In this document: positions 30,871 to 41,391 of the stretch, piece by piece
Position numbering within the stretch: the first letter of the stretch is position 1
How the letters are laid out: every line of letters begins with the position of its first letter
Origin: Pantoea sp. CCBC3-3-1
GTDB taxonomy: Bacteria; Pseudomonadota; Gammaproteobacteria; Enterobacterales; Enterobacteriaceae
Assembly: GCF_007981265.1 (NCBI RefSeq)
Contig: NZ_CP034363.1
Coordinates: forward strand, 1,984,001-2,048,000
Direction of reading: 5' to 3'
Length of the DNA: 64,000 nt
Notes under the pieces: generated by a model
The model's database searches: none
Seen by the model: only the letters and a program-made list of their open reading frames with translations
What the model was told of the DNA's origin: nothing
Made by a program: the position numbers and the translations under genes

Positions 30871-30920
30871 CAGGCAAGTCTGCCATGGGGTCAGTAATTT
30901 GTCCTGCTGATTAGCGCAAT

Positions 30921-30936
30921 ATGACAATAATGTCAT
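30921..30936. promoter_or_regulatory. HprR/CusR box
   Basis: ATGACA-ATAA-TGTCAT: perfect 6-bp arms matching the core of the CusR/HprR box (ATGACA...TGTCAT) in the 134 bp between divergent hprR and hiuH. Confidence 0.75.
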
Positions 30937-31004
30937 GCTGCTGTCAGGTGGACGGTATCCGTTGCAGGTTATGCTGTACTGGTCGAAAATAATGGAAACC
31001 AAAA

Positions 31005-31409
31005 ATGAAAAAGAACCTCATCTTTACCGCTCTTGTTATGGCACTGTCGCTGCCCGCGCTGGGTCAGGCCAAAAATCTGTTAAGCGTCCATATCCTTAAC
31101 CAGCAGACTGGCAAACCCGCTTCTGGCGTGGAAGTTACCCTCGAACAAAAGCAGAGTGATGGCTGGAAAAAGCTTAATGCAGCAACCACGGATCAAGAAG
31201 GCCGTATTCCCGCGTTGTGGCCAGCGCAGCCAGCGGCTGCCGGCGATTACCGGGTAGTGTTCCAGACGGGAAAATATTTCTCGGCACAGCACATGGAGAG
31301 CTTCTTCCCGGAAATCCCCGTGGAATTTCATATCACCAACACCGGGGAGCATTATCACGTTCCTCTGTTGTTGAGTCAGTATGGCTATTCCACCTATCGC
31401 GGAAGCTGA
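31005..31409 (+). CDS. hiuH: HiuH, periplasmic hydroxyisourate hydrolase
   Basis: Transthyretin-like 5-hydroxyisourate hydrolase, 134 aa, which acts after urate oxidation. Signal peptide at residues 1-22 (ending GQA), then [20 protein letters not shown], and the diagnostic C-terminal YRGS. The catalytic His in HYHVPLLL and the Arg/His pair are present. As in E. coli (yedX next to yedVW) it faces hprRS, but the block is at a different chromosomal site. Confidence 0.95.
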   Translation: MKKNLIFTALVMALSLPALGQAKNLLSVHILNQQTGKPASGVEVTLEQKQSDGWKKLNAATTDQEGRIPALWPAQPAAAGDYRVVFQTGKYFSAQHMESFFPEIPVEFHITNTGEHYHVPLLLSQYGYSTYRGS

Positions 31410-31459
31410 GTGTATAAAGCGTGCTACCGGAATTATCCTGCCGGATGAAACCGGCCGGC

Positions 31460-33460
31460 TTACTGAGGTAGTGCCACACGCAGCTGAGAGAGCGAGCAGT
31501 AGAGTCGCCAGACGATCCCGGCCAGCTCCGTCTCATTTGCAGTATGGCCCGCCGCCAGCGTGGTAACAATGGTTTGGAGTTCATTAAGGGTGTTATCCAG
31601 CGGATCCTGCTGCACGCCCTTCACGCTGATAATTTGTTGCAGATTACGCAGTGTGGCATCACGCAGCATAGCAAGCGTTGCGGAATCCGTTTGCCATTCC
31701 CGCAGCTGCCAGACGATATGTGAGCAGTTCAGCAACACCACGCCCCAGCGTAAAAGCCAGATGCGGGCCGGTTCATCCCGACTATTGTTCAGCTGATTAA
31801 CCCGATAGTAAATCAGCGATTCAAAATGACTCTGGTTGCGCTGCGGCCGCCGGCTTAGCTGATCGAGAAACTCCCTTCTGAGCGCGCGTATATGACGGCG
31901 GCTGCGGCGTTTATCCGAGCTGGGCCGCAAAATCTGAAACGCCACCCAAACCAGCAGCACGCCGCAAACTTTAGCAATGTTATCGTTAAGAAAGCTTTGG
32001 TAATCGTAATCAGGTGGATTCGTCACCGCTAAAAACGAGCCGCCGAAGACAATCAGCTGCGCCCACAGGCTGGCACGCTTTTTCTGTTGCAGCTTAAACA
32101 GCTGAAGCGTAATCAGCAGCGGGAACAGAAAAAGTAAAAACTGCCACAGCACGCTGACCTGTACCATCAGGCCAAATTTGATGATAAAGCTGAAAACGGA
32201 CAGCAGCAGCAGCGTTTTAAGCAGCAGCGAAACGCTGCTGGTGGGCGAGGGCACCGAAGAATACAGCACGCAGCTGATAGCGGCGAGAGTCAGTGCAGCA
32301 TCGCCTGAATCCCACTGGGTGGTAATCGTAAACGCGCAGCCCAACACGATGACAACAAAAGTGCGTAACGCACTCCAGCTGGCTTCAGCGCTGTCGCTGT
32401 GCCGTGCTAATGCGGGAACCGGCGGAGGCGAAAGCAAGGTGTCGGCATCGGCCCGTTCGAACTGGCGTAGCCAGCGGCTGACATTCAGATACAGCCAGCA
32501 AAAGTAGCGCAGCCGATGCCAGAAGGCATGATGGCGGTAATCGCCTTTATCTTGTGGTGCCGCGCTCGCCAGGATGCGGGCGAGCTGATATTTATCGCAG
32601 TCGCTGCGCGCCAGTTCGGTCAACAGTTGCTGAAGGGCGGTGAAGACGATTTCAGGAGGATCGGGCCAGTTGAGCAGCATCCGCCGCAGGCTGGAAATCA
32701 CGCTGGTCAGCCGCAGCTGCTGATGAAGCACATAGTTAAGGACATGGTTTTGACGCCGAAAGCGATAGTGACTCCAGAAAGCCTGAATGCGCAGCAGATT
32801 CATGGTCAAAATCTGCCCAATAACGTTTTCATGCGCGCTGCGAACATTATCGGTGGTTTCACGCTGCAACAGCAGGTTAGCATGCTCCAGCAGGCGACCG
32901 TGCATCTCCTTCAGCGATGTTATCAGGGTGTCTCCATCGGAGGTGCTGGGCAAAATCATCATCATCAGCCCGCCGCACAGGATGCCGGAAATCACTTCAC
33001 AGACGCGGGCCTGAGTAATATCCCACAGGTCGCTAATATCGGTAACGTTCACCGTGGTAAAGGCAATGATCGCTGCTGTATAGCCTGCAAGCGAGAAAGC
33101 GTAGGCGACATTATTTTGATAGTGGTTTTGGATCCAGGTACAGAGTGCCAGCCAGGAGGCGATGGCCAGGGCAAACAGCCAGGGTTCATTCAACGTATGT
33201 CCGGCAATCAGCAGTGCGGCGGCTGCCCCCATCAGGCTGCCGGCAATGCGACCCAAACTTTTGCCGATCACCCCGCCTAAGGTAGGAAAACTCACCACGG
33301 CGGCAGAGGTCATTGCCCAGTAAGGTTCATCCAAATCCAGACCATAGGCGATGCTCAGCGCCAGACACATGGCAATGGCGTTGCGTAACGCATAGCGCCA
33401 TTGTCCCGGCGTGGCCTTAATCCATGGCAGCTGCTGCCACTCCAGCCAGCTAAGATTCAT
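31460..33460 (-). CDS. ydhK: YdhK, FUSC-family efflux component
   Basis: 666-aa inner-membrane protein of the FUSC/AaeB-like family. Two clusters of membrane helices (about 25-170 and 355-500) with cytoplasmic regions between and after, as in AaeB aromatic acid efflux. Its start overlaps the ydhJ stop by 4 bp, so ydhI-ydhJ-ydhK form one operon encoding a membrane-fusion-protein-dependent pump. Substrate unknown. Confidence 0.9.
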   Translation of the reverse strand: MNLSWLEWQQLPWIKATPGQWRYALRNAIAMCLALSIAYGLDLDEPYWAMTSAAVVSFPTLGGVIGKSLGRIAGSLMGAAAALLIAGHTLNEPWLFALAIASWLALCTWIQNHYQNNVAYAFSLAGYTAAIIAFTTVNVTDISDLWDITQARVCEVISGILCGGLMMMILPSTSDGDTLITSLKEMHGRLLEHANLLLQRETTDNVRSAHENVIGQILTMNLLRIQAFWSHYRFRRQNHVLNYVLHQQLRLTSVISSLRRMLLNWPDPPEIVFTALQQLLTELARSDCDKYQLARILASAAPQDKGDYRHHAFWHRLRYFCWLYLNVSRWLRQFERADADTLLSPPPVPALARHSDSAEASWSALRTFVVIVLGCAFTITTQWDSGDAALTLAAISCVLYSSVPSPTSSVSLLLKTLLLLSVFSFIIKFGLMVQVSVLWQFLLFLFPLLITLQLFKLQQKKRASLWAQLIVFGGSFLAVTNPPDYDYQSFLNDNIAKVCGVLLVWVAFQILRPSSDKRRSRRHIRALRREFLDQLSRRPQRNQSHFESLIYYRVNQLNNSRDEPARIWLLRWGVVLLNCSHIVWQLREWQTDSATLAMLRDATLRNLQQIISVKGVQQDPLDNTLNELQTIVTTLAAGHTANETELAGIVWRLYCSLSQLRVALPQ

Positions 33461-34314
33461 GGTTGAATGGAAATACTGCAGGTGGTGCCAGCGACCAGCG
33501 GCAAATCTTTGGGCACCCCAGTCAGCCGGATACGCACCGGCACTCGCTGCGCAAGACGCACCCAGGGAACGTTAGGCTTAATATCCGGGATCAGCCCGCT
33601 GTCGGTTTCAACGCTCTGATCGTAAATGGCCCGGCCAATACTCTCCACTTCGCCCGTCAGTTCCCGATTATCGCTGTATAAGCGAATGGACGCTTTATAA
33701 CCGGCACGAATATGGCGTAGCTTGGTTTCTTCAAAATAGCCCATCACGTAGAAAGAGTGGCTGTCGACCAGTGCCACAATCGGCGTCCCGCTGGTGGCAT
33801 AATTGCCGGGCCGCACCACCAGATTACTGATCCAGCCGTCGGCCGGTGCATAAATCTGCGTTTGCGAAAGATTCCATTTAGCCTGCTCCAGCTCGGCCTG
33901 CGCCGCCTTCTCCGCAGCCTCCATCGCTTTAGCATTGAGATTCGCCGCATCCAGATCTTCCGCGGAAATGACATTGCGCGGGAGATTCTGACGTCGGCGA
34001 GCTTCGTGCTGCGCCTTCAACAGATCAGATTGCGCCTTCGCCAGCCCCGACTCGGCGTTCAGAACGGCAATGCGAAAAGGCTCATCATCCAGCGTCATCA
34101 GCTTGCTGCCTTGAGTGACGTACTGATTATCTTTTATCGGCAACTGCGCGATCCGCCCGGAAACCTGCGGGGTGATATTGACCAGCTCGGCGCGAACTTT
34201 ACCGTCCCGCGTCCAGGGAGACTGCATGTAGTAATTCCACAGCCACCAGCCGGCAAGAAGCGCAGCGGCAAAAAAAATCAGGGTGGAGAAGTATTTTAAC
34301 GTGCTGAATTTCAT
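33457..34314 (-). CDS. ydhJ: YdhJ, HlyD-type membrane fusion protein
   Basis: 285-aa periplasmic adaptor of the EmrA/AaeA group. One N-terminal membrane anchor (residues 8-28); barrel-sandwich domain starting [24 protein letters not shown]; coiled-coil hairpin rich in Ala, Gln, Glu at about 85-145; then [20 protein letters not shown]. Start ATG 34314 by homology; it overlaps ydhI by 4 bp. Partner of YdhK. Confidence 0.92.
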   Translation of the reverse strand: MKFSTLKYFSTLIFFAAALLAGWWLWNYYMQSPWTRDGKVRAELVNITPQVSGRIAQLPIKDNQYVTQGSKLMTLDDEPFRIAVLNAESGLAKAQSDLLKAQHEARRRQNLPRNVISAEDLDAANLNAKAMEAAEKAAQAELEQAKWNLSQTQIYAPADGWISNLVVRPGNYATSGTPIVALVDSHSFYVMGYFEETKLRHIRAGYKASIRLYSDNRELTGEVESIGRAIYDQSVETDSGLIPDIKPNVPWVRLAQRVPVRIRLTGVPKDLPLVAGTTCSISIQP

Positions 34315-34550
34315 ACGATCACCAGGAGAAGCCACAGCGAAGCGCTGACGCAAAGAATAAACAGAGAAAGATCTAACAGGGTGGGATGCCAGATCTCCCC
34401 GGAGTAGATCCAGTTGCGTAACAGCGGATGGATCAGTAACCAGAAGAAAAAACCTAACAGCACGGCTTTAAACAGCGGTGGAAAATAGACTGACGCGCCA
34501 AATACCAGGTCGGTCAGTGGTGATGCGGAGTTTGAATGCGCGTTGCCCAC
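34311..34550 (-). CDS. ydhI: YdhI, DUF1656 small membrane protein
   Basis: 79-aa protein with two membrane helices, AaeX-like (DUF1656): [22 protein letters not shown] is the family signature. GTG at 34550 is chosen for its GAGGGA ribosome-binding site and E. coli-like length. First gene of ydhIJK, divergent from slyA. Confidence 0.88.
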   Translation of the reverse strand: MGNAHSNSASPLTDLVFGASVYFPPLFKAVLLGFFFWLLIHPLLRNWIYSGEIWHPTLLDLSLFILCVSASLWLLLVIV

Positions 34551-34657
34551 GGAGTGATTCCCTCTTGCCGGATCGCGTGTTACGGGCCGGGTTAGCAATA
34601 CAGTTTCATGGCGGATGAATTTGTATTTTGTCCTGTAAACTCGCAGAATAGTCTAGA

Positions 34658-34683
34658 ATCAAGCTTGATAGCTAGCAAGCTAA
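34658..34683. promoter_or_regulatory. SlyA operators
   Basis: CTAGCAAGCTAA (34672-34683) matches the SlyA consensus TTAGCAAGCTAA at 11 of 12 bases. The adjacent palindrome ATCAAGCTTGAT (34658-34669) may be a second, weaker site. They lie just before slyA, consistent with autoregulation. Confidence 0.8.
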
Positions 34684-34699
34684 TTATAAGGAGATGAAA

Positions 34700-35137
34700 T
34701 TGGATACCCCCTTAGGAACGGACCTGGCAAGACTGGTGCGCATCTGGCGTTCTTTAATCGATCAACGGTTAAAACCGCTGGAACTGACGCAAACACATTG
34801 GGTAACGCTGCATAATATCCATCAGCTGCCGCCTGAGCAGTCGCAAATCCAGCTGGCCAAGGCCATTGGTATTGAACAGCCCTCTCTGGTACGCACGCTG
34901 GATCAGCTGGAAGAAAAAGGGCTGATTACGCGTACAACCTGCGCCAGCGATCGCCGCGCAAAGCGGATTAAACTGACAGAAGAAGCTGCACCGATTATCA
35001 CTCAGGTTGAACATGTAATTGATGCCACCCGAGACGATATTTTATCGGGTATCTCCCAACAGGAGATCGACAAAATGGTGACGCTGATTGCCCGTCTGGA
35101 AAAAAATATCCTGGAGCTACAAAACCGGGATGAATAA
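34700..35137 (+). CDS. slyA: SlyA, MarR-family regulator
   Basis: Winged-helix dimeric regulator, 145 aa, that counters H-NS and controls envelope and haemolysin genes in enterics. HTH region [29 protein letters not shown] at 34700 is the chosen start: AAGGAG ends six bases before it, whereas the ATG at 34694 directly abuts that ribosome-binding site; the resulting [16 protein letters not shown] matches E. coli SlyA. Operator-like sites precede it; ydhIJK is divergent. Confidence 0.95.
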   Translation: MDTPLGTDLARLVRIWRSLIDQRLKPLELTQTHWVTLHNIHQLPPEQSQIQLAKAIGIEQPSLVRTLDQLEEKGLITRTTCASDRRAKRIKLTEEAAPIITQVEHVIDATRDDILSGISQQEIDKMVTLIARLEKNILELQNRDE

Positions 35138-35163
35138 AAGAACCGGCTTTTTGCCGGTTCTTT
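35137..35163. terminator. bidirectional terminator slyA/slyB
   Basis: AAAGAACCGGC pairs with GCCGGTTCTTT around TTTTT between convergent slyA and slyB. Confidence 0.92.
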
Positions 35164-35168
35164 CGCAT

Positions 35169-35636
35169 TTAACGTGGGGAAACGGTGACCTGGCTGCCGT
35201 TTGAGGCCATCGCCACGCGTTGACCAACAGCATAACGGCTGGCGGCCTGTTTCTGGACCACCATAATGGTGTTGCCATCATCCTTACGGATCTCAAGCTC
35301 CACGCCTTCGGTTTTATTCATTGAGCCCTGAACACCCTGACCCGCAACGCCGCCTGCTACCGCGCCCGCAGCCGTTGCCAGGCTACGACCGGTGCCGCCG
35401 CCAAGCGTATTCCCCAGGAAGCCACCCAGCACCGCGCCGCCAATCGCGCCGATAACATTGCTGTCATCGCCGCCCTGAATTTGCACGGGTCTCACTGCGA
35501 CCAGCGTGCCGTAGGTGACGCTTTGCACCTGTTTCGCTTCCGACGCACTGTAGACATCTCCGGAAAGATTACTGGTGTTCGTACATCCCGCTAAAGTTAC
35601 GCCAGTCAGTGCCACGATCAATATGCGCTTGAACAT
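35169..35636 (-). CDS. slyB: SlyB, outer-membrane lipoprotein
   Basis: 155-aa outer-membrane lipoprotein (Pcp/SlyB family). Lipobox VTLAGC gives a lipidated Cys at residue 17; the glycine-zipper segment GAIGGAVLGGFLGNTLGGG and AAGAVAGGVAGQG follow. ATG 35636 is chosen by lipobox spacing and a GGAG ribosome-binding site. It is a PhoP target in E. coli and Salmonella; I found a TATAAT -10 at 35701-35696 but no convincing PhoP box here. Confidence 0.95.
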   Translation of the reverse strand: MFKRILIVALTGVTLAGCTNTSNLSGDVYSASEAKQVQSVTYGTLVAVRPVQIQGGDDSNVIGAIGGAVLGGFLGNTLGGGTGRSLATAAGAVAGGVAGQGVQGSMNKTEGVELEIRKDDGNTIMVVQKQAASRYAVGQRVAMASNGSQVTVSPR

Positions 35637-35920
35637 TGTCAAAACTCCTTCGATTTCCATTTGCTGCAGTCAATTGCGCAGCGATCAATAACGTAATTAT
35701 ATGGCACAGGCAAGGCCTGCGTACTGATTGGGTTAAGAAAACTGGTTTAAGGATAGCGCAGGCAAGCTAAACCTGGAATCAATTGGTTGTGAATTGCCAG
35801 CGCTCTTCGTAAAAAAGGAATACAGCTCGGAAAACGCATAGTTAATCATAGAATTGCAGTACTATTTTTGCGACGCTGTAGAGATAATCTCATCTCCCCG
35901 ATCGCGGGTAAGGCATAAGC

Positions 35921-37042
35921 ATGAAATCTGGACGCTATATAGGCGTGATGTCAGGAACCAGTCTCGATGGCGTCGATGTGGTGCTGGCTGCGATTGACCA
36001 GCAAATGGTGGCGCAGCAGGCCAGCTATTGCCATCCCATCCCGGGCGAACTGCGTCAGGCCGTGTTAGCCATCAGCCAGGGGCAGCCGCTGACGCTTTCG
36101 CAACTCGGGCAGTTGGATACAAAACTGGGACGCCTTTTTGCCGATGCGGTGCTGACGCTGATTCGTCGTGAAGGTTTAGAGAGAGAAGATATCACCGCCA
36201 TTGGTTGCCATGGTCAGACCGTCTGGCATGAACCGCAGGGCGACGCGCCTAACACGTTGCAAATTGGCGATAACAATCAGATAGCAGCAGCGACCGGTAT
36301 CACGGTGGTGGGGGATTTTCGCCGGCGTGATATGGCGCTGGGTGGTCAGGGCGCGCCGCTGGTGCCGGCTTTTCATCAGGCAGTGCTGATGCACCCTGGT
36401 GAGCGACGCATGGTGCTGAATATCGGCGGGATAGCCAACCTGTCATTGTTGATCCCGGGCAAACCGGTCGGGGGTTACGACACCGGGCCGGGAAATATGC
36501 TGCTGGATGCCTGGATTTGGCGGCAGCAGCAGCAGCCGTTTGATAAAAATGGCGAATGGGGCAGCCGCGGGCAAATTATTTATCCCCTACTGAAACAGAT
36601 GCTGTCCGATCCCTGGTTTTCACTGCCGGCGCCTAAATCTACCGGGCGGGAATATTTCAATCTTGGCTGGATAGAACAGCAGCTGGCCAATTTCCCTGGC
36701 CTGGCCGCGCAGGACGTCCAGGCAACGCTGACAGAGCTAACCGCGATAACGATTGCCGAACAGGTGATGCTAAGCGGCGGCTGCGAGCGGCTGCTGGTAT
36801 GCGGCGGCGGCGGCAAAAATCCACTGCTGATGGCGCGTCTGGCAAACCAGCTGGCGGGAACGGAAATCAGTTCAACCGATCGGGCTGGCCTGGATGGCGA
36901 CGATATTGAAGCGCTGGCCTTTGCCTGGCTGGCATACCGCACGCTCTCCGGCGAACCGGGAAATTTACCCTCTGTTACCGGCGCGCGGGAAGCCTCGGTA
37001 CTCGGTGCGATTTTCCCGGCCAATATTCCGCGCTGTAGATAA
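35921..37042 (+). CDS. anmK: AnmK, anhydro-N-acetylmuramic acid kinase
   Basis: Cytoplasmic kinase in peptidoglycan recycling that converts 1,6-anhydro-MurNAc to MurNAc-6-phosphate. 373 aa; N-terminal [16 protein letters not shown], catalytic Asp segment [13 protein letters not shown], and ATP-binding [11 protein letters not shown]. Followed by mliC and pdxH, the same order as E. coli. Confidence 0.96.
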   Translation: MKSGRYIGVMSGTSLDGVDVVLAAIDQQMVAQQASYCHPIPGELRQAVLAISQGQPLTLSQLGQLDTKLGRLFADAVLTLIRREGLEREDITAIGCHGQTVWHEPQGDAPNTLQIGDNNQIAAATGITVVGDFRRRDMALGGQGAPLVPAFHQAVLMHPGERRMVLNIGGIANLSLLIPGKPVGGYDTGPGNMLLDAWIWRQQQQPFDKNGEWGSRGQIIYPLLKQMLSDPWFSLPAPKSTGREYFNLGWIEQQLANFPGLAAQDVQATLTELTAITIAEQVMLSGGCERLLVCGGGGKNPLLMARLANQLAGTEISSTDRAGLDGDDIEALAFAWLAYRTLSGEPGNLPSVTGAREASVLGAIFPANIPRCR

Positions 37043-37072
37043 GACGCGCTTTAACAACCTTAAGGAGCAAGC

Positions 37073-37381
37073 ATGAAAACCGTTCTTATGCTGACAACCC
37101 TGTTGCTTTCTGGCTGTAGCCTGTTTCATTCGTCGCCTGAAAGGCCGGTAACGCTGCACTACCAGTGCGGTACGCTGCCGCTGACGGTGAAGCTGGATAA
37201 TGCCCGGCAGGAGGTTAATCTTATTCTTGATGGCAATCCGCTGACGCTGAAGCAGCTGCCTGCCGCCTCAGGCACCCGTTACGGTGATGGTCATTATGTT
37301 TTCTGGTCGAAAGGCGACGGTGCATTTATTGAACGTAATGATAAAGTCATCATCAACGACTGCCAGCTGAATAACAGTTAA
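37073..37381 (+). CDS. mliC: MliC, C-type lysozyme inhibitor lipoprotein
   Basis: 102-aa lipoprotein with lipobox LLLSGC and the MliC beta-barrel: YQCGTLPLTVKL, SGTRYGDGHYVFWSKGDGA and the paired cysteine in INDCQL. It blocks host lysozyme at the cell surface. Short gap to anmK, probably one transcript. Confidence 0.93.
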   Translation: MKTVLMLTTLLLSGCSLFHSSPERPVTLHYQCGTLPLTVKLDNARQEVNLILDGNPLTLKQLPAASGTRYGDGHYVFWSKGDGAFIERNDKVIINDCQLNNS

Positions 37382-37444
37382 CCCGTTGAAATCTATTATG
37401 ATGAGGCGCACAATGCCTTTCCCCTGTCAGTGGAAACCTGAGCG

Positions 37445-38101
37445 ATGAACGAGAGCGATAATTTGCAGCAGATTGCCCATCTGCGCCGTGAATATACCCG
37501 TGGTGGCCTGCGCCGTAAGGATCTGCCAGCCGACCCGCTGGCGCTGTTTGAGCACTGGCTTGGCCAGGCGGTTGAAGCACAGCTGCCCGATCCTACAGCG
37601 ATGAGTGTTGCCACGGTTGATGAGAACGGTCAGCCTTATCAACGTATTGTATTGCTAAAACATTTCGATCAGCGCGGGATGGTGTTTTACACCAATCTTG
37701 GCAGCCGCAAAGCGCATCATCTTGAAAAAAACCCGCGCATCAGCCTGCTGTTTCCCTGGCACATGCTTGAACGCCAGGTGATGGTATTGGGGCGTGTTGA
37801 AAAACTGTCGATGATTGACGTGGTAAAATATTTTCACAGTCGTCCCCGCGAAAGCCAGATCGGCGCCTGGGTTTCAAAACAGTCGAGCCGTATTTCGGCA
37901 CGTGGCGTACTGGAAGGAAAATTCCTTGAGCTAAAGCAAAAGTTCCAGCAGGGCGAAGTGCCGCTGCCGAGTTTTTGGGGCGGCTATCGCATTGTAATTG
38001 AGTCAATGGAGTTCTGGCAGGGCGGTGAACACCGGCTGCATGACCGTTTTTTCTACCAGCGTGAAGCCGACGGCTGGCAAATTGACCGGCTCGCACCTTA
38101 A
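37445..38101 (+). CDS. pdxH: PdxH, pyridoxamine 5'-phosphate oxidase
   Basis: FMN enzyme that oxidises pyridoxine/pyridoxamine phosphate to pyridoxal phosphate. 218 aa. [23 protein letters not shown] start, FMN-binding [18 protein letters not shown] and [12 protein letters not shown], and the C-terminal [20 protein letters not shown] signature. Confidence 0.97.
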   Translation: MNESDNLQQIAHLRREYTRGGLRRKDLPADPLALFEHWLGQAVEAQLPDPTAMSVATVDENGQPYQRIVLLKHFDQRGMVFYTNLGSRKAHHLEKNPRISLLFPWHMLERQVMVLGRVEKLSMIDVVKYFHSRPRESQIGAWVSKQSSRISARGVLEGKFLELKQKFQQGEVPLPSFWGGYRIVIESMEFWQGGEHRLHDRFFYQREADGWQIDRLAP

Positions 38102-38121
38102 ACGCGCGAAATAATGGTGTT

Positions 38122-38155
38122 AAGCGCTGGCACAGAGTGCGCCAGCGCTTTATTC
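38122..38155 (+). terminator. pdxH terminator
   Basis: AAGCGCTGGC/GCCAGCGCTT stem with a 9-nt loop, then TATTCT; U-tract moderate. Confidence 0.7.
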
Positions 38156-38235
38156 TATGTCCCTAATTTTCTCCGCTAGTCAGCGGAAAGCTGTGTACCA
38201 GCATAGGTGCAGACTTTTTTTTCATGGAGTCACAG

Positions 38236-39510
38236 ATGGCCAGCAGTAACCTGATCAAACAATTGCAAGAGCGGGGCCTGGTAGCCCAGGTAACGGATGA
38301 GGACGCGTTAGCAGAACGACTGGCGCAAGGGCCAATCGCACTCTATTGCGGCTTTGATCCAACCGCCGACAGCTTGCACTTGGGCCATCTGGTCCCGTTA
38401 CTCTGCCTGAAACGTTTCCAGGATGCCGGACACCGTCCTGTTGCACTGGTCGGCGGCGCAACCGGTCTGATCGGCGACCCGAGTTTCAAAGCGGCCGAAC
38501 GCAAGCTCAACACCAGCGATACGGTTAACGAGTGGGTAGAAAAAATTCGCCGTCAGGTCGCCCCGTTCCTCGATTTTGACTGCGGCGACAACAGCGCCAT
38601 TGCAGCCAATAACTACGACTGGTTTGGCAGCATGAACGTGCTGACTTTCCTGCGCGATATTGGCAAACACTTCTCTGTAAACCAGATGATCAATAAAGAA
38701 GCGGTAAAGCAGCGCCTGAACCGTGACGATCAGGGCATCTCCTTTACCGAATTCTCCTACAATCTGCTGCAAGGCTACGATTTCGCCTGCCTGAATGAGC
38801 AATATGGCGTTGCGTTGCAGATCGGCGGTTCCGATCAGTGGGGTAACATCACCTCCGGTATCGATTTGACGCGTCGCCTGCATCAGAATCAGGTCTTTGG
38901 CCTGACCGTACCGTTAATCACCAAGTCTGACGGCACCAAATTTGGCAAGACCGAAGGCGGCGCGGTATGGCTGGATGCGAAGAAAACCAGCCCGTACAAG
39001 TTCTACCAGTTCTGGATCAATACGGCTGATGCGGATGTCTACCGCTTCCTGAAGTTCTTCACCTTTATGGACATTGCCGAAATCAATGCGCTGGAAGAAG
39101 AAGACAAAAACAGCGGCAAAGCGCCTCGCGCCCAGTATGTACTGGCCGAGCAGGTTACGAAAATGGTGCATGGCGAAGCTGGCCTGCTGGCGGCGCAGCG
39201 TATCACCCGCAGCCTGTTTTCCGGCAGCCTGAGTGACATGACCGAAGCGGACTTTGAACAGCTGGCTCAGGATGGCGTACCTTTTGTCGAGCTGGAGCAG
39301 GGACAGGATCTACAGCAGGCAATGGTCGATGGCGATCTGGCACCGTCTCGCGGTCAGGCACGTAAGCTGATCGATTCCAAAGCGGTCAGCATCAACGGTG
39401 AGATCCAGCTGAACGCGGAGTATGGTTTTGAGCAGGCCGATCGTCTGTTTGGTCGCTACACGCTGCTGCGTCGCGGCAAGAAGAACTACTGCTTAATCGT
39501 CTGGAAATAA
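38236..39510 (+). CDS. tyrS: TyrS, tyrosyl-tRNA synthetase
   Basis: Class I aminoacyl-tRNA synthetase, 424 aa as in E. coli. HIGH-type motif LHLGHL near residue 47, KMSKS-type KFGKTEGG near 235, and a C-terminal S4 RNA-binding domain ([19 protein letters not shown]). The ATG at 38236 (MASSNL) with GGAG seven bases upstream is preferred over 38224. Confidence 0.98.
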   Translation: MASSNLIKQLQERGLVAQVTDEDALAERLAQGPIALYCGFDPTADSLHLGHLVPLLCLKRFQDAGHRPVALVGGATGLIGDPSFKAAERKLNTSDTVNEWVEKIRRQVAPFLDFDCGDNSAIAANNYDWFGSMNVLTFLRDIGKHFSVNQMINKEAVKQRLNRDDQGISFTEFSYNLLQGYDFACLNEQYGVALQIGGSDQWGNITSGIDLTRRLHQNQVFGLTVPLITKSDGTKFGKTEGGAVWLDAKKTSPYKFYQFWINTADADVYRFLKFFTFMDIAEINALEEEDKNSGKAPRAQYVLAEQVTKMVHGEAGLLAAQRITRSLFSGSLSDMTEADFEQLAQDGVPFVELEQGQDLQQAMVDGDLAPSRGQARKLIDSKAVSINGEIQLNAEYGFEQADRLFGRYTLLRRGKKNYCLIVWK

Positions 39511-39523
39511 TCCACATCCATTG

Positions 39524-39550
39524 AGGCCGGTCTGACCGGCCTTTCTTTTT
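39524..39550 (+). terminator. tyrS terminator
   Basis: AGGCCGGT/ACCGGCCT stem with a 3-nt loop and TTTCTTTTT. Confidence 0.92.
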
Positions 39551-39569
39551 GTCAGGGTAGCATTCCGCA

Positions 39570-40430
39570 ATGAAAAATATTTTATCCGTTCAGTCGCATA
39601 CTGTTTTTGGTCACGCGGGCAACAGCGCCGCAGAATTCCCAATGCGGCGTATGGGCGCAAACGTTTGGCCGCTGAACACCGTGCAGTTTTCTAACCATAC
39701 TCAGTATGGTCACTGGACCGGTGTGGTGATGCCCGCTACGCATCTCAGCGAGATCGTCAAAGGCATTGCGGATATCGATCGCCTGAAAACGTGCGATGCG
39801 GTACTCAGTGGCTATCTGGGTTCTGCCGAGCAGGGTGAACAGATTCTGGAAATCGTTCGCCAGGTGAAGCTGGCCAATCCGAACGCCTGGTACTTTTGCG
39901 ATCCGGTGATGGGCCATCCGGAAAAAGGCTGCATCGTGGCACCGGGCGTGGCTGAGTTCCACAGCCGTTACGCACTGCCAGCCAGCGATATTATTGCGCC
40001 GAACCTGCTGGAGCTGGAGATGCTCAGCGGCCATGAAGTCACCAGCGTGGAGCAGGCGGTCGCCAGCGCGCGCGAGCTGATTGCCCAGGGGCCAAAAATC
40101 GTGCTGGTTAAACATCTGGCGCGCGCCGGCCAGCGTAGCGATCGCTTTGAAATGCTGCTGGTCACCGCTGATGAGGCCTGGCACATCAGCCGTCCGCTGG
40201 TGGATTTCGGCGTTCGTCAACCGGTGGGCGTGGGTGATCTGACCAGCGGGCTGTTACTGGTCGATTTACTGCATGGGATGCCGCTGAAAGAGGCGCTCGA
40301 ACATATTACGGCGGCGGTTTACGAAGTGATGCTGAAAACCCATGAAATGGGTGAATATGAGTTGCAGCTGGTGGCCGCACAGGATCGTATTGCCAATCCT
40401 CAGCAGCATTTTGATGCGGTAAAACTGTAA
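39570..40430 (+). CDS. pdxY: PdxY, pyridoxal kinase
   Basis: Ribokinase-like pyridoxal kinase in B6 salvage, 286 aa. [22 protein letters not shown] at the N-terminus, CDPVMGH, and the anion-hole [11 protein letters not shown] with catalytic Asp. It follows tyrS, as in E. coli, where gstA comes next; here about 3.4 kb of other genes intervenes. Confidence 0.97.
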   Translation: MKNILSVQSHTVFGHAGNSAAEFPMRRMGANVWPLNTVQFSNHTQYGHWTGVVMPATHLSEIVKGIADIDRLKTCDAVLSGYLGSAEQGEQILEIVRQVKLANPNAWYFCDPVMGHPEKGCIVAPGVAEFHSRYALPASDIIAPNLLELEMLSGHEVTSVEQAVASARELIAQGPKIVLVKHLARAGQRSDRFEMLLVTADEAWHISRPLVDFGVRQPVGVGDLTSGLLLVDLLHGMPLKEALEHITAAVYEVMLKTHEMGEYELQLVAAQDRIANPQQHFDAVKL

Positions 40431-40440
40431 GCGCTTTTCT

Positions 40441-40461
40441 CCGGGCTGGTTCTCAGCCCGG
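40441..40461 (+). terminator. hairpin after pdxY
   Basis: CCGGGCTG/CAGCCCGG with a 5-nt loop; no U-tract follows, so termination is uncertain. Confidence 0.45.
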
Positions 40462-40567
40462 ATGGCCAGCACCTGCATCAAATCTTCCTTTCTCTTGCCA
40501 TGGCATAAGGTGTTAAACCCCTCGATAGCAATGGCTTATACTCACTCGCAACTAACCCGGAGGTAAA

Positions 40568-41308
40568 ATGAATTCAGTTTTTGATGTCCTCACCGCTCAT
40601 AAAAGTGAGCGCAGCTTTACCGAGCAGCCTGTTGATGCCGCGGCGCTGGAACGTATTGTTTTGTCTGCCTATCGTGCGCCTACCTCTGTCAATTCCCAGC
40701 AGGTTTCACTGGTCATCACCCGCAATGCGCAGGCACGCGAGAAGATTGCCGCTATTGCGGGTGGGCAGCCGTGGATTGCCAAAGCGCCTATCTTCATCAC
40801 CTTTGTGCTGGATATGTATAAAAGCCGTCAGGCGATGGCTGCGATTGGCCGTGAGCAAATTGCCAACCAGAGCATTGAGAGTATCGTTGCTGGCGCCACG
40901 GATGTCGGGATTGCGCTGGGCAGCGTCATGGCTGCCGCCCGTGCGGAAGGGTTGGGAATTGTGCCGATCGGCGGTATCCGCCGTGATTCACAGGCGATGA
41001 TTTCACTGCTGAACCTGCCCGAACAGACTTTCCCGGTTGTTGGTCTGGCTGTTGGCCATGTTGATGTGCCTGCCCATGCGAAACCGCGCCTGCCGCTCAG
41101 CACCTTTGTTCATGATGAGCAATATCACACCGAAGGGCTGGAAGAAAACATCGCCGCTTACAATCAGGAAATGGTTGAGCACTGGCAGGCTATCGGCCGC
41201 AGCGACGGCGAAAGCTGGAGCGAAAGCGTCAGTGGTTATTATCAGAAAATCTATTTCCCGGATGTTTTATCCGCGCTGCTTAAGCAGGGATTCGGTAACG
41301 ATAAATAG
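40568..41308 (+). CDS. nitroreductase-family FMN oxidoreductase
   Basis: 246-aa NAD(P)H oxidoreductase of the NfsA/FRP type nitroreductase fold. FMN-binding HKSERSFTEQPVDAAALERI (RS motif) and APTSVNSQQVSLVI at the N-terminus, and GLGIVPIGGIRRD with FPVVGLAVGHVD in the middle. Probably reduces quinones, nitro compounds or flavin; the substrate is not readable. GGAGGT ribosome-binding site and a TATACT -10 at 40537-40542. It has its own terminator, and lies between pdxY and gstA, where E. coli has no gene. It could supply reduced flavin to the monooxygenases farther right, but that is speculation. Confidence 0.82.
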   Translation: MNSVFDVLTAHKSERSFTEQPVDAAALERIVLSAYRAPTSVNSQQVSLVITRNAQAREKIAAIAGGQPWIAKAPIFITFVLDMYKSRQAMAAIGREQIANQSIESIVAGATDVGIALGSVMAAARAEGLGIVPIGGIRRDSQAMISLLNLPEQTFPVVGLAVGHVDVPAHAKPRLPLSTFVHDEQYHTEGLEENIAAYNQEMVEHWQAIGRSDGESWSESVSGYYQKIYFPDVLSALLKQGFGNDK

Positions 41309-41344
41309 TCATGATGCGTTCAGGACTGATTGTTAGGGCCGTTT

Positions 41345-41370
41345 AAGCCGGGCTCATACCCGGCTTTTTT
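41345..41370. terminator. bidirectional terminator nitroreductase/MarR
   Basis: AAGCCGGG/CCCGGCTT stem with loop CTCATA and TTTTTT, between convergent genes. Confidence 0.9.
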
Positions 41371-41391
41371 GAACGTGGTAAAGATTCAACG

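Noticed and set aside
32516..33280. 254-codon open frame antisense to ydhK
   Set aside because: Lies wholly inside the well-supported ydhK gene and shows no domain.
35721..35757. PhoP box upstream of slyB
   Set aside because: GGTTAA and GGTTTA occur near here but with 7 bp rather than 5 bp between them, and in the orientation away from slyB.
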